A stretch of 64,000 nt of DNA from Perkinsus chesapeaki (Eukaryota > Perkinsozoa > Perkinsida > Perkinsidae): positions 1 through 64,000 of the forward strand of contig JAAPAO010000071.1 in assembly GCA_013115145.1 (NCBI GenBank), read 5' to 3'. The notes beneath the pieces are model-generated. The model worked only from the letters and a program-made list of their open reading frames with translations, searched no databases and was not told the DNA's origin. A program made the translations under genes and the position numbers. Of this stretch, positions 16,511-27,421 are shown one piece after another. Position 1 is the first letter of the stretch. The number at the start of each line of letters is the position of its first letter.

Positions 16511-16825
16511 GCACTTACTTTGGGAATAGCGGCGTAACGATGAGCCGAGTACGTGGATCAAGCAACTGCTCGAGAATCATACGGTCATAGCTCCTGGCAC
16601 CAACAGCTTATTCGGTTGCTCGATGGACAGCACTCGAGTTGTCACTTTAGACAGGAGTTTGTTTATCTGCGAGACATGATGACTAAAGCAGATAAACCAG
16701 TGCTCAAATGACAGACATGCCTTGTACAAAACCATTGCTTCTTTCCTATTCATGTGCCAGATGTTCTCACAGTCGCGGAGCTCGAAACTTGCAGCACATG
16801 GTTGGGTCGAATATGGGTGCTGCAA
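16511..16825 (-). CDS. possible exons of an unrecognised minus-strand gene
   Basis: Two stretches look coding. The 5' one ends near 16577 and includes HMNRKEAMVLYKACLSFEHW. The 3' one ends with RSYDRMILEQLLDPRTRL and VTPLFPK before a good donor (GTAAGTG) at about 16521. A CCAG acceptor at about 16591 could start the second, but I could not close the junction in phase. No family is recognised. Treat it as a pointer to an unresolved gene. Confidence 0.3.
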
Positions 16826-17133
16826 ATCGTGAGCGTACGTGACATCCAGGGTAGTTACTGATACCTTATCATAGGATACTACTGCTCTTTATGGTGATTT
16901 CATCCATCTAAACTGGATATCAATCTACTGGATAAATTACAGCATAATTCGGACGGGACAATGTGCTTTCGGTAATACCCACTGCAGTAGCAGTACCTGC
17001 TTCCAGCGCCAGGTCTGCATGCACGAGGCGAAATTGACGTGATTTCCTCTCACCATCATTATTGTTGCGTCACTCAGTATCAAATGTGAATCCATGTTTC
17101 TCCATAGCATCTGTGGGAGCTCATCTCCTAACT

Positions 17134-20100
17134 ATGGGGGTAAGTGGCTTATGGCAACTGGTATCCCCTTACGGTCGACGAGTCTCTCTGGATGTTATGG
17201 CCAATAAGGCAAGCCAATGGTGATGCAACTCCATCATAATAGTGGCAGCAGATACTAGCGATTGATGCCTCCATTTGGATGTATCACTTCGTTCGTGCGA
17301 TGCCACCGAATAAAAAGGGTCCGCACATGCTTGGATTCTTCAGACGTAAAAGTTTAGCACCTTGACGGGAAGGCATGTTTGTCGGGTTTCAGGGTTGTGC
17401 AAGCTCCTGTTCCTGAAGGTTAAGCCTATAATAGTGTTTGATGGTCCTGCGCCAAAGTTGAAAAGGGATACCATTGCGAAGCGAGCAAGGGAGGCAGAGA
17501 AGGCGGAGGCTAGGCTACGGAGAACAGCTCAACAACTTGTTAAAAATAGGTGATGCACGGCAACATAGGGAAATGGTTGTCTATGGAAATTCCTCCTTAA
17601 TGAGATTTTTCAACGGAATCGCCGTTGGCTTTCGAGTCGCTATGAACATGGCCGTATAGCAGGAGCTTGATTTAGAAGTATGACTGTGCTTTTGACAGGC
17701 TTTTGCAAAAAGCCGCTACCCGAGTGGACCAAGCCGAGAGCAGCTCGTCCTCCTCCTCCGCCGCTGCTGTTGGAAATGAATGTAGTATGGAAGGAATGGG
17801 CTGGCTTATGCACTCGACGCCAACTACTTACTGCTCTACTTATACGAATTGCGTATCATGAAAATGTAATAAAGTGACTGATAGGCTTTATTGCATCACC
17901 CTTTGAAAATAATTAATGATATATTGCTTATGATAATAGCTCAAATAGATCGATTTGTTCATCAAAAAACGTACACGTCAACTATTAGTAAAAGTCAAGT
18001 ACAATTCTGTAAGGCTTCTACATTTGTACTTCATGCTGTTCATTCTGTCAACCCCTAGGTCCGGCTCTGCAGAATGGTGATAGTATATCAGTCTCCAGTA
18101 GCAGTAGCAGTAATGGATCCACCGATAGCGAGTGGAGTAGCCCTAAGTCCCTTAATAATGTACCAAGCTCAGAGGAGGAGCGTAGGGATGATCACAGTCA
18201 GAGGAGGCGACGATGGAGGTGAGGCTTCGTGTCGGACTAGACAGATCTGAAACGGTAGGATATGTATATTCTGAATCTGCTCTCTGGTATTCTCTATCGT
18301 TTGGTGTAACTAGGTTTTTATATAGAAATATGAATATTGCAGTGAGTTGCTCTTGAAGGGCGTTAAGCTGTATGAGTGCTATTACTTTTGCTCTTATGGG
18401 GTCTTCGGTGTTGTGACTTTCTAAGAAAACGAAGCCTATTAAAATGACTTGGCGATGTTAGTGAGATTGCGAGATACAACAAGTCGGTCCCATCGGCCTT
18501 TAGAGGGTTCCTTGCTGAACGAAGAGGCTTAGATGACATCCAGGTGTCCCAGGAAGCAGTCCAGGAGCTTGAGGTGAGAGTCGGATGAGTTCGAGATGAT
18601 GGAAAGGGTTGAAGTAGGATATGGTCGAGGGACAAGGTCAGAGCTTTAAAAGTGGCGGATACGATTTGGAGACAGTTGCACAATTACCGACTATGGTGAG
18701 ATATAAGGTCCTATTGGAGGTCAGGGAGAGGGTAATAATATGGGGTACTGGGGGGGGCAAGGACTGTGGTGGGGTAGGTTATGAATGATGGTCGAGCAAG
18801 GGCTATACGACATCAAGCGGTGGCTGGAGCCGAAGGTATTACATTGTAAGTAGGAGGGCTTCCAACTGAGCTACCCGCAGCCTACGCAGCCGGCAAGTAG
18901 TCGGTTTAGGGTTGAGGGAAGGGAATTTCTGAGCGTCATATTATTGTTTCCTTTCCTTTGCAGCGCTAGTAACACAGCCCAGTACATGGAGCTAGTGAGA
19001 GTTAATGAGATGATATCGAAGACTAAGTTGGAGATAGCCAAGGAGGAAGAGGAGCATAGGCTGGCTGCCAAGGGTAGTGCTGAAATGGGAGGAAGACTCT
19101 TTCGGAAAATTTCAGCTGTTTTTTCATGGCACTCGCGTAGAAGCTGTGGGGCATTTGGAGAACCGGGTATCATATAGATCGTCTGCCTCAGCTACCACAG
19201 AAGTACAAAAAACTTGAGAAAACATCTTTGGGACGACCACCGTGTTTTGAACGCAGAAATGAGAAAGCATCTTTGGGACGACCACCGTGTTTTGAACGCA
19301 GAAACGCGGTGTAATGATAATCATTAAAATTTCTGTACCTTAGTGAGTGTATATGTGGTTAGCCCCCTCACCGAGGCCTCCGTAAAGTTTGGTATTTAAT
19401 AGGCGTAAAAATGAAAGAGGACATCCTCGTAATAATTTAGTGAGTATCTGAGTGTATCCCGTCACCGTTGAAGTGGCAGTTAAATCCCCTATAGCTCAGA
19501 GACGTTGATTGGTTCAGGGGAAGACATCACGGCGAAGGGAATTTACGTGCCACCGACGGCTGTTTCCATGGCCTCATCTTCCCCTTCTAGCCCACCTGAG
19601 TTCGAATGGCGGCAAAAGAAGAAGTCACGGAGTCGGTATATGAACAACTTGGATAACCTTAAGTACGCTCCTATGGAGGATGTCCATTTAAAGCAGACTT
19701 TAGAGGAAGCGTTGGAAGGGAAGGAGGAGAAGGAAGAAGTTGGTGTGAAGGAGGAGAAGATGGAAGGGGTTGAAGTCAGTGAGGCTTTGAGCGATGGCAG
19801 TGATGTTGATTTTGATAATATGTTTGGAGATGAAGAGCCTCAGGGGGTTAATGAGGCGGAAGAAATCTCGGGAGGTGCTGAAGCGAAGGGTGACTCGGTG
19901 GCAGAGGAGAACGTGGGAAGGGGGATAGTGGAGTTGAAGAAGATGGGGGGTGGAGGGGTGATAGGGAAGCTGAAGGTGAATCTCAAAAGGAAGGGGATGA
20001 GCGGTTTAGTGAGGGAATCGGAGGAGATGACACAAGTAGATGAGAAAGAGGGGGTAAATATTGACGACAGTTGTGAGAAGTTTGGTATGAAAGAAAATGA

Positions 20101-20155
20101 GAAGTCCGTAGATGTTCATGAAAATATGGAAAGTGCTGTTGAGGTATCTAGCAGC

Positions 20156-20187
<32 letters not shown>

Positions 20188-22452
20188 CGGTATTGACTCG
20201 ATCACCGAAAGCATTGTTGGAACACATGAGTCTATCCCTGTCGGTGAGGAGGAGGAGCCTCAGGCAGAGGGTGATCTAACAGTTGACAATATCGCTGTAA
20301 AGCCTGGTACGGAGCCGAGTGTTGTAGAGTTGGTGGAAGACGGGGACATTATTCCCGAGCAGCTTGAGTCCTTGGCTGCTGCTGCCTCCGAGACACCTAT
20401 GCCGAAAGCAAGCAATATCGGACTCGAGGAACCTGTTGTCGGTGGTCCTTCCGAGTTGGGAGGGGATTCCAAGGCCCCTGAGCTCCAGGAGGGGCATGCT
20501 GACGTTGGCAGAAATATGACCAATAATAAGAGGAAAAAAACAGACGAGGGTTTGCCAGTAGAGGAATCGGCTGCCAAGCGGCCACGAGCTGACACGGCAA
20601 ATGTGTCGAGAACGGCGTGGTTTCCGCAACCTAGAGCTGGTGGAGTGGATGAAGGGAATTCTGGAGGGGCCTCCGCGGAGGCAATGGAAGCTTTGAAAGA
20701 GCTGGATGATGTCGACATTGATGCTTTAGTTGAGATAGAGCGGAAGATGATCGATATTGAGGAGATGCCGAAGCCTCGGAGATATCGGGGGAAAGTGGGG
20801 AAGGTGGGTGGATGCTTTGATGGTAGTGTGACATTGTGTTCACAGGAGCCAGAGTCGGCATTGGATGATCTGCAGAGGAAGCTCAGGGTTGAAGAGAAGC
20901 TTCTGGAGGACAATGTCAACAAACTGGCGAGGCAACAGAACGAGGTTGGTCATCAGTTTGTTGGTCTTCCGAATGCTGCAATGGGAAGTATGTCTCTGTC
21001 CCTGACTCAGGGGCCCTGAGATGGTAGAATTCTTGGCAAAAAGTGTGGCACAAACCGCTAATAGTTCGCTTAAGAAACGTCGTATCTTTTTGAGAGAGGG
21101 CTCCGTGATGGCATTCTCGTTCGTATAGGATAATCGATCAGGTTGATTTTACTGCACTTAAAGAGGAGATACAGCTCCTATTGACAGCCTTCGGCATCCC
21201 ATGGGTAGATGCCCCCTGCGAGGCTGAAGCGCAATGTGTTGAACTTGTTCATAATGTAAGACACCCTCCTCCTCCTCCGCTGCTGGCATGACAACCTTTT
21301 CAGGGCCTCGCGGATGGAGTGATATCAGACGATAGTGATACGGTTATGTACGGTGCTGACGTTGTCTTGCGGCGGCTCTATTTCGACGCCATGTACGTTG
21401 AGATGTATAGTAGCAGTAGGATGCCAGACAGGCTTCGAGACAGAGATGCCATGGTCGGTGTCGTATTCCCGCGCGCCACATAATTGTAAGTGCCGGTTAG
21501 GTGTCCTTAGCGATGCTCCTTGGTTGTGACTATACCCCTGGTGTGTTGGGTATAGGCTCGGTGAATGCTATGGAGATTATTGAGGCGGGTTATGTTGGAA
21601 TAGAAAGGTGAGAGAGGGGGCATGGTCGATATTATCGAGATCTGCGTGGATCAAAGATTTGTTATCGAGTCGATAACTAATCTTTGATCTTACAGTGACG
21701 TGTTTGGTATGTTAGCCTTTTTTTAGGATTACTAACATTTGGAAAAATCCTCATTAAATTATTTCTTCCCGAAAAATTTCAGAAATTTTTCACCATTATG
21801 TATTGCGCGAAATTTTCACTGGTTAGCTGGCATATTATCATACCATACTTCCCTCACATCGTCTCAGATTAATGCACCTTCGAGTGTGGGCATCAGCTTT
21901 GGTATCGGAGGACCCTAAAGAGATTGAATCACCAATTCCTGGCGAAGAGGCATTTGACTCAATGCAACTTAGACAGTTTAAGAGGGATCATGGCGGATAT
22001 AGGTCAACATGGACGTTCCCGAAGGACTTTCCTCGCCAAGATGTAGGTTGCTTATTTCGGACGGCAGCGGCATCGATTCGGTTAGGTTTGGGAGGCCCTG
22101 AGCTGCCCTGTTGTCGACGAGAGTCGGGAAGCGTTCTCCTGGGAGAAGCCGGACGCACATGAGATCGAGCAGCTCATGTGCAAGTACACGGACATGTCGG
22201 AAGAATCGGTGAGGGAAAGTGCGACGGAGTTGGAAGGATTCATATTAGGTTGATCAACTGCTTCGTCCAGTTCTTGAGAAGGAGAAGTCGACGATGATAC
22301 AAAGACGCATAACAGATTATTTTTTACCGAAGTATGATCGAGGAAGAGTTGTCGATGTCCGCAGCAAGCGAATGCAGAGGGCAGTAAAAGGCCTGGCGAA
22401 GGCAAAGAAAGAACCGATCGAACTTGGGGACGATGATGACGATGAGCCTTGA
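17134..22452 (+). CDS. XPG/Rad2 (ERCC5-type) nucleotide-excision-repair endonuclease, 15 exons
   Basis: Exons: 17134-17208, 17252-17345, 17393-17549, 17699-17784, 18059-18218, 18462-18573, 18637-18695, 18964-19073, 19518-20944, 21142-21255, 21304-21457, 21511-21607, 21868-22042, 22086-22208, 22249-22452. They sum to 3147 nt (1048 aa), close to yeast Rad2. XPG-N: MGVSGLWQLVSPYGRRVSLD, AIDASIW and KPIIVFDGPAPKLKRDT. XPG-I: FGIPWVDAPCEAEAQC and DGVISDDSD. H2TH: MLLGCDYTPGVLGIGSVNA. The nuclease halves are split by a long acidic spacer (exon 9), as in true XPG rather than FEN1. The C-terminus has a PIP box, QRRITDYF, for PCNA. Intron 17209-17251 is GC-AG. Positions 20804-20845 may be a further stop-free 42-nt intron. 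Confidence 0.93.
19216..19305. repeat. 45-bp tandem duplication inside an XPG intron
   Basis: Units 19216-19260 and 19261-19305 are identical except at two positions (A/G near the start, T/C at the end). Each contains CATCTTTGGGACGACC and GTGTTTTGAACGCAGAAA. They lie head to tail within intron 19074-19517, which is ten times longer than most introns here. Confidence 0.9.
20154..20187 (+). repeat. GAT microsatellite encoding a poly-Asp run
   Basis: Tandem GAT codons in exon 9 of the XPG gene encode about ten consecutive Asp after VSSSD. The tract sits within the acidic spacer between the XPG-N and XPG-I regions and is likely to vary in length between alleles. Confidence 0.8.
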
Positions 22453-22822
22453 ATACTACTTGAGATGATAGTAGCCAGCCGAGAGCCATCCACGGAAGGC
22501 ATCGAACAGTACAGAGTTAAGGATAGGCTCATCTAGTGCCATTGAATTTAGGGCGAGCGAAATTAATAATACGTGTTAGGTGATGATGAGCGTTGAGTTA
22601 TTGCAAGATTGCAAGTGATGACAAGATTTACCCTCCTCGTCCTCTCAATCGACATGCGGTATCTTAGCTCTACCCTTGCACCTTACACTGGCCTGTATGA
22701 CCAGCATTTCTTATTACCTCTTTAATTGGCTCTTTGCCATGGCCCTAATAGTGTAGAGGTGCCTCAGTAGCACTTGGACGACTGCGGTATTACTATTTTC
22801 CTTCTTAGCGCTGACCAGTTGA
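22453..22822. other. intergenic between XPG and next plus-strand gene
   Basis: About 370 nt holding the XPG 3' end and the promoter or 5'UTR of the following gene. No coding pattern was seen. Confidence 0.5.
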
Positions 22823-23572
22823 ATGTCCTCGCTTCTCCGTAACTGTGCTCGTGGCGTCCCTCGCCACGTTCAGAGGATCGGGTATATCTCCAGCAGTGAG
22901 ACCCTCAATCAGAAGATCCTTCGTTGGTTGGATGTGACCGGTATGCTGACAAGGTGAGCCCAGGCTGCGTTGAAGAGGTTGCTGTTGTTATTTACCTTAT
23001 TAGGTGGCATTCTCGTCGTGAGTTCATTCTCGATATGGACCCCTACTTCCGTAAGAATTCTGGTATGTGGACTGAATGGGAGAGGAAAAGTAAGAGCCTT
23101 TCTTTTCGTATCACCAATGTCTTTTTCAGCATTGCTCTTTCTGTTCTATTGCTGCACCCTGGCGACACCTTACTCGGCTTACTTGGATCTGCAGGAGGTG
23201 ATTACCCCCTTCACCATCCCTTCCCCAAATAGTTGTTGTATCATCAGTTAAAGCATCAAGGCACCAAGCCACCGAGGCCGGTCTCTTTGGAGTCCCGCTT
23301 CATGAACCAGAGGCGTTACGATTTCACTTGGATGCATCCTCAGGACAAATTGTAAGGAACTCCTCTGCCCCCCCCCCTCAGCGTGTTGCCTCCTCAGTTG
23401 CTCTGAGTGCCGTCCTGTCGAGCTGGAATGTAAGAAGATGTGCTTCGATCGATACAGGTCTATGGATTACCGTATGTATGGTTTCCAGAGGCCCCGTATC
23501 CAGACCTTCTACTCCTTCTCGACTTGGTAAGCTCACCCTACCATCGGCTTGGTTATTTTCTTGATCAGGTAA
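22823..23572 (+). CDS. small probable mitochondrial protein, 6 exons, unrecognised
   Basis: Exons: 22823-22953, 23004-23062, 23130-23197, 23248-23351, 23398-23526, 23569-23572, summing to 495 nt (164 aa); the last exon holds only the end of a Trp codon and the stop. The N-terminus MSSLLRNCARGVPRHVQRIG has Arg, Ser and no acids, as in mitochondrial presequences. Residues about 65-80 are hydrophobic (ALLFLFYCCTL), one possible membrane span. The C-terminal part has a cysteine quartet (CSECRPVELECKKMC) followed by FDRYRSMDYRMYGFQRPR. A lineage-specific respiratory-chain subunit would fit this shape, but that is a guess. Confidence 0.65.
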
Positions 23573-23882
23573 GTGCGGTTATGACCACGGCAACGGTGAG
23601 AGTTCGTACACTTCTGGCTGGTCGCCTGAAGACTTTTCTCCCTTCTCACATGTCGTCTTCGCGCAGTGCTTGTGGCTTCTTCTTATAGCCGCTTTGCTCT
23701 GTTTGGGGTTCATGGTGTTGTCGTTATGGTATTATTAAATCTTGTCTTAGCAGCAGCAGCCCGTAAAGGCTCGTGGTGGCAGGATTATTATTTTGTTAAG
23801 ATATCGGTGTTGCGTGCCTCGAGGGTGGAATGATTCTCGATAGTACAGTCGTTACTGATTTTTCTGACACCCCCCGCGGGAC

Positions 23883-24847
23883 ATGTTTTCATTCCTGTCC
23901 AAGCTGACTTCCGAGTCCCCCAAAAAAGAGACTGACAAGCAGCAGAAGCCCACTGTCGTGGCGGCCACCGCTGAAACGGAGGAGGTAAGAAAGCAAGGCT
24001 TGTGGTGAAATTTTAATGGTTATTATAGGTTACCGATAAGTCTGTTAAGGTGGTCGATACTACTAGCGTAGCTGTGACGACGAGTAAGGGTACTGATAAG
24101 GCCGAGGCTACTCAGACCACTGTTGCCGAGCATGCCGCTAAGACGGTTGAGGAGGAAAAGGCTCAGCAGGAGCCTAAAGCGAAGTCAGAAGCTGCTAAGA
24201 GCAATGATGTTGTTAAGCCCACTGTCGTGAAGGAGGCTGAGAAGAGTACCGATGTACCGAAGGCCGATGATAGTAGTGAAGTAAAGAAAGACGAAAAGGC
24301 AACTGAAGAGCCGAAGAAGGAAGAAAAGGCAACGGAGCAGCCGAAGAAGGAAGAAAAGGCAACTGAGGTGAAGAGCCCTGCGAAGTCATCGAGTGGGAAG
24401 AAGAATAAGAAGGGCAAGAAGAGCGCTGAAACCAGTCCGAGTAGGTTTATGGGCTGCTCGGTAGATGGCATTTAGTCATTTTAGCAGGTAAAAGCGATGA
24501 GGAGCTGGAAAAGGAAAACAAGGAGTTAAAGCAGAAAATTGAGGATCTCACGCAGAAGTAAGGGCTGGGAATGACGGGAGGGAATTCATGGGCTTGGAAG
24601 GTACGAGCAGCAGCACGCGGAGTTCTCCCAGAAGAAGTCTGAGCAAAAGCAATTGGTCGGTGTCATCGCCCAGCTGTATCAGCTCACCTTGGTAGGGTAT
24701 CCTTCTATTACCTTTATAGAGGTGTGCATGTAGGGAATTGACGGTACTGCTACTAGCGAGTCACCCAAGCAACAGGGGAAGAACTCTTCGCCTAAGGTCG
24801 GTGCTAGTAAGAAGGAGCGCAAGGTGGCTAAGCAACAACAGAAGTAG
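23883..24847 (+). CDS. Lys/Glu-repeat coiled-coil protein, 5 exons
   Basis: Exons: 23883-23984, 24029-24440, 24488-24557, 24601-24691, 24734-24847, summing to 789 nt (262 aa). The N-terminus is MFSFLSKLTSES. The centre is low complexity and highly charged, with tandem KKEEKATE units (three near residues 115-140), then a Lys-rich patch (GKKNKKGKKS). A heptad region follows (DEELEKENKELKQKIEDL) and continues across two introns. The tail ends in KKERKVAKQQQK. No domain is recognised. It has the look of a flexible cytosolic scaffold or RNA-associated protein. Confidence 0.75.
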
Positions 24848-25061
24848 GGCTGGATGGGAGGGAGATTTCGACCATCCTGGGCACGGAAATTGATGGATTG
24901 GACAGACGGGGCGCGGAATTTCATCTCTCGTAGGGGATGAATCAAGTAGGGGCGGAGCCTTTTGGATACGGCGTTAGTTGTACAGGAGATAAGTTAGGAA
25001 GTTAGCGTCGATCACCAGTCTTGGTGGCAACACATTGTTGATATGTTACTGCTGTATTCAG
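24848..25061. other. junction region before the next plus-strand gene
   Basis: Contains an ATG-initiated frame at about 24857 (MGGRFRPSWARKLMDWTDG) with a donor-like CGTAGG after it. This could be the first exon of the gene beginning at 25062, but the phase does not fit directly. Confidence 0.3.
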
Positions 25062-25987
25062 GTCGTCATCGAGCTCTTCATCGCCAATTGCCGAGAAGCA
25101 GCAGCACGCGGCGGCGTCGTCAACTTCGAGCAACAATAGGAATATAGCTGGTTTTGTCAATCGTCCGGCACAAGAGCAAGGCTTGCAGCAACTCATTGCT
25201 GAGGTAGGGAACAACAAAACCGAATCATTTCGAAATCGCGGCAATCTGTTATCTCCGATCGTAGTTGTTGAGTCATCGATATGGACGATACTAAAGCAGG
25301 CGAGAAGTGTGTGATGGAATATATTGTTCCGCCGTGTCTTTGGGTCGGAATAGTAGGGACTAATTGAGAGGATATAGGGAACGTGCGGTATGGTCGTTGT
25401 ATGTTGTTGTTGACCATGCTTAGCAGGACGAAGCTTATAAACTGGGCTGGGGTTTGGTGTAAGGATGATTATAGGAAAGGTTCTTCCCAATGTACACAGT
25501 CTTCTGTGAGCTTGTAGTTGGTTGAACTACTGTGAAGCGATAAAAAAGCAAGTCTCTCAGTCCTATTAGACTTTGCCACACGCCTGTAGAGATATACATG
25601 ACACTTTGACACACTGATGACAGAATTCGTTGAGAGGGGTATTGTGCCCAATCCTGGCAGAAGTAGTGTTATTTAGGCCAAAGCTCACCAAGCGCAGTTG
25701 AAGAAGAAACAATCGTCCAATGGGACAGAATGTAGCAGCGATTTAATGAGTGGATTGATATGTATTCATTGTTGTTAGCTTCCACCACTGAACCCGATGC
25801 CGAGTCAGTTCGAGCACGACTGAGATCGGCTACGACCAAGAAGGATATAGAGGACGCCATCAGTGATGTAGTGGATTGCAGGCCCTGCTGTGGTTTGGGG
25901 TAATTATGTCATTGTCAGGCCAAAAAGTTGAATATGACCTATGAGGCATCTCTTGGTGAGAAGAAGCTCAGTGCACTCGCTGCTTAA
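25062..25987 (+). CDS. unrecognised protein, 3' exons resolved
   Basis: Exons in phase: 25062-25203, 25427-25456, 25739-25867, 25919-25987. The first is Ser/Ala/Gln rich (EKQQHAAASSTSSNNR) and ends QGLQQLIAE. Later parts read RFNEWIDMYSLLLAS, DAESVRARLRSATTKKDIED and EASLGEKKLSALAA before the stop. Mostly helical; no family recognised. The 5' end is not resolved (see 24848-25061). Antisense frames over this stretch are shadows. An alternative exon starting GCCAAAGCTCACC near 25677 is possible. Confidence 0.5.
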
Positions 25988-26376
25988 GGTTGGTCACAGC
26001 ATTTTCAAAGTGTCTCCTGTGTTTTATTGGTAACGTTGTTTAGGTTGTTCCCCGATCTCCACCCTCGAGTCGGTATCTAGTACTGTAGGCTTCCTCCGAA
26101 GTCGTGTCTCCGTGGCGCAAGTTTACAACAATTCTTTAACCGTTTGGCTATCAACAACCTTCTACCGCCTTGGCATTTGCAGCAGCTCAGTTGAATTCCG
26201 TCGTCGTTGTTGCTAATGCCAGTAGTCAGTGCAGTGTCATTAGCGCCGTGCGACATCGCCGTCCTCCTCCTCCTCATCGTAGTGGTGGCTTGAGTGCAGT
26301 GTTTCTTTATGTGCATCTTACGGTGTAGAGTTGATTAACCCATCTACAAGTGGAGACAGCAGTCGTTAGTGTAATA
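25988..26376. other. intergenic, no gene seen
   Basis: About 390 nt. A frame on minus (26077-26316) has no recognisable content and contains a GAG/CTC-rich patch. It probably holds the 3' end of the preceding gene and the promoter of the next. Confidence 0.5.
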
Positions 26377-27394
26377 ATGGAACCATCAGGCGTTGAGGCA
26401 ACTGGGCAACGTATTTTCTGTCCGGAGCAAATTGAGATACCGCAACAGCTACACGAGGTAATAAAGGGGCTGAGGAAGAATGATTATTAATACTAGCAAA
26501 CCTCTATCGCTAGTGTCCGTCCGAACATGGGGAATCGGAGCTGTATGGGTGATGTTCTCCGGGGGTCGCGGTGGTAGACCTCCCGCTACACAAGCTCGTC
26601 CCTACAGTTGTGTACATTTTGCTCTTACAAAAGCATGGACTATTTGTGTACACGTTTGAAGATTATGGTGGAGCTTCACCAGAGGACTAGAGTTGCTGGT
26701 TCTAGTTAAGTGTTTCGGGTTCCCTTATTATATAGAAAAATAGCCGTCGGCTAGTTTTCCCAGCAGGCCTCTAAACCAACGTCGTTAAATCATCTGATAG
26801 AAACACCTCGTGAAAGAGAGACAGTAGTGTGAGCGAAGCTCCCGATCGCCTCGGAGGCATGCATCCAGCAGTATTGAGATCTAGCCACATAGAGCTTCAT
26901 CTGTCGTGAAATATTAACAGTCGCAAACTCCGTTGTTCTGGTCGGAAATTGGCCGATAGCGCGGCGTGTAGCATGGAATCATATGGCGGAGCTCCGGAGG
27001 GAATTGTTGCTCATGTCTGAATGCATTTTGCTCAGGTGCTCAAAGACATGACAAAGGAGGTAGTAGTTTGGTTCGGTGAAGGGGATAATGGTGTAGATAA
27101 TACGGTCGAATCCAGTTGGAAGTGATAAAATTCCGGACGAGGAAGCGCAAATTCGAATATACAAATTCGCAATTAAGTTCTGTGAGCAGAAGGTAGTAGT
27201 GTGATTATAGAGTGGAGGGGAAAAGCGGTTATTGGCTCAGCTGGAGGGACTCCAAGCAGGAGTTGCTGGGTCAACTGTTGGAGGGCAATGAACATGTTGA
27301 GAACGTGATTGATAAGCCTGATGTGTGTTGCGTTGCGCTAGTGAGAAAGACAGAAAGACTGCGAGGTTCACCGATCATATCTAAGCTTCATTAG
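26377..27394 (+). CDS. RIIa-domain protein, ropporin/radial-spoke-11-like
   Basis: Exons: 26377-26457, 27036-27070, 27123-27200, 27241-27394, summing to 348 nt (115 aa), in phase. Exons 1-2 give IFCPEQIEIPQQLHE followed by VLKDMTKEVV. This matches the start of the RIIa dimerisation/docking domain in ropporin-like proteins (pattern FCxxQIxIPxxLxxxLKxxTK). The domain continues with KIPDEEAQIRIYKFAIKFC. Such proteins dimerise and dock AKAP-type helices, for example in flagellar radial spokes, so a motile flagellated stage is implied. The first intron is 578 nt. The tail (KQELLGQLLEGNEHVENV) is unassigned, and the C-terminal exon may have further introns. Confidence 0.6.
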
Positions 27395-27421
27395 TGGAAG
27401 GTACACAGAAGGTTGTTTAGT

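Noticed and set aside
18363-18683. 106-codon minus-strand frame in the XPG locus
   Set aside because: It lies across in-phase plus-strand exons 6 and 7 and has no recognisable content.
20260-20922. 220-codon antisense frame inside XPG exon 9
   Set aside because: Produced by the Glu/Ala/Gly-rich codons of the acidic spacer; Ser/Pro-rich with no motif.
24163-24471. 102-codon antisense frame with a Phe/Ser repeat
   Set aside because: It is the complement of the KKEEKATE repeat of the sense gene.
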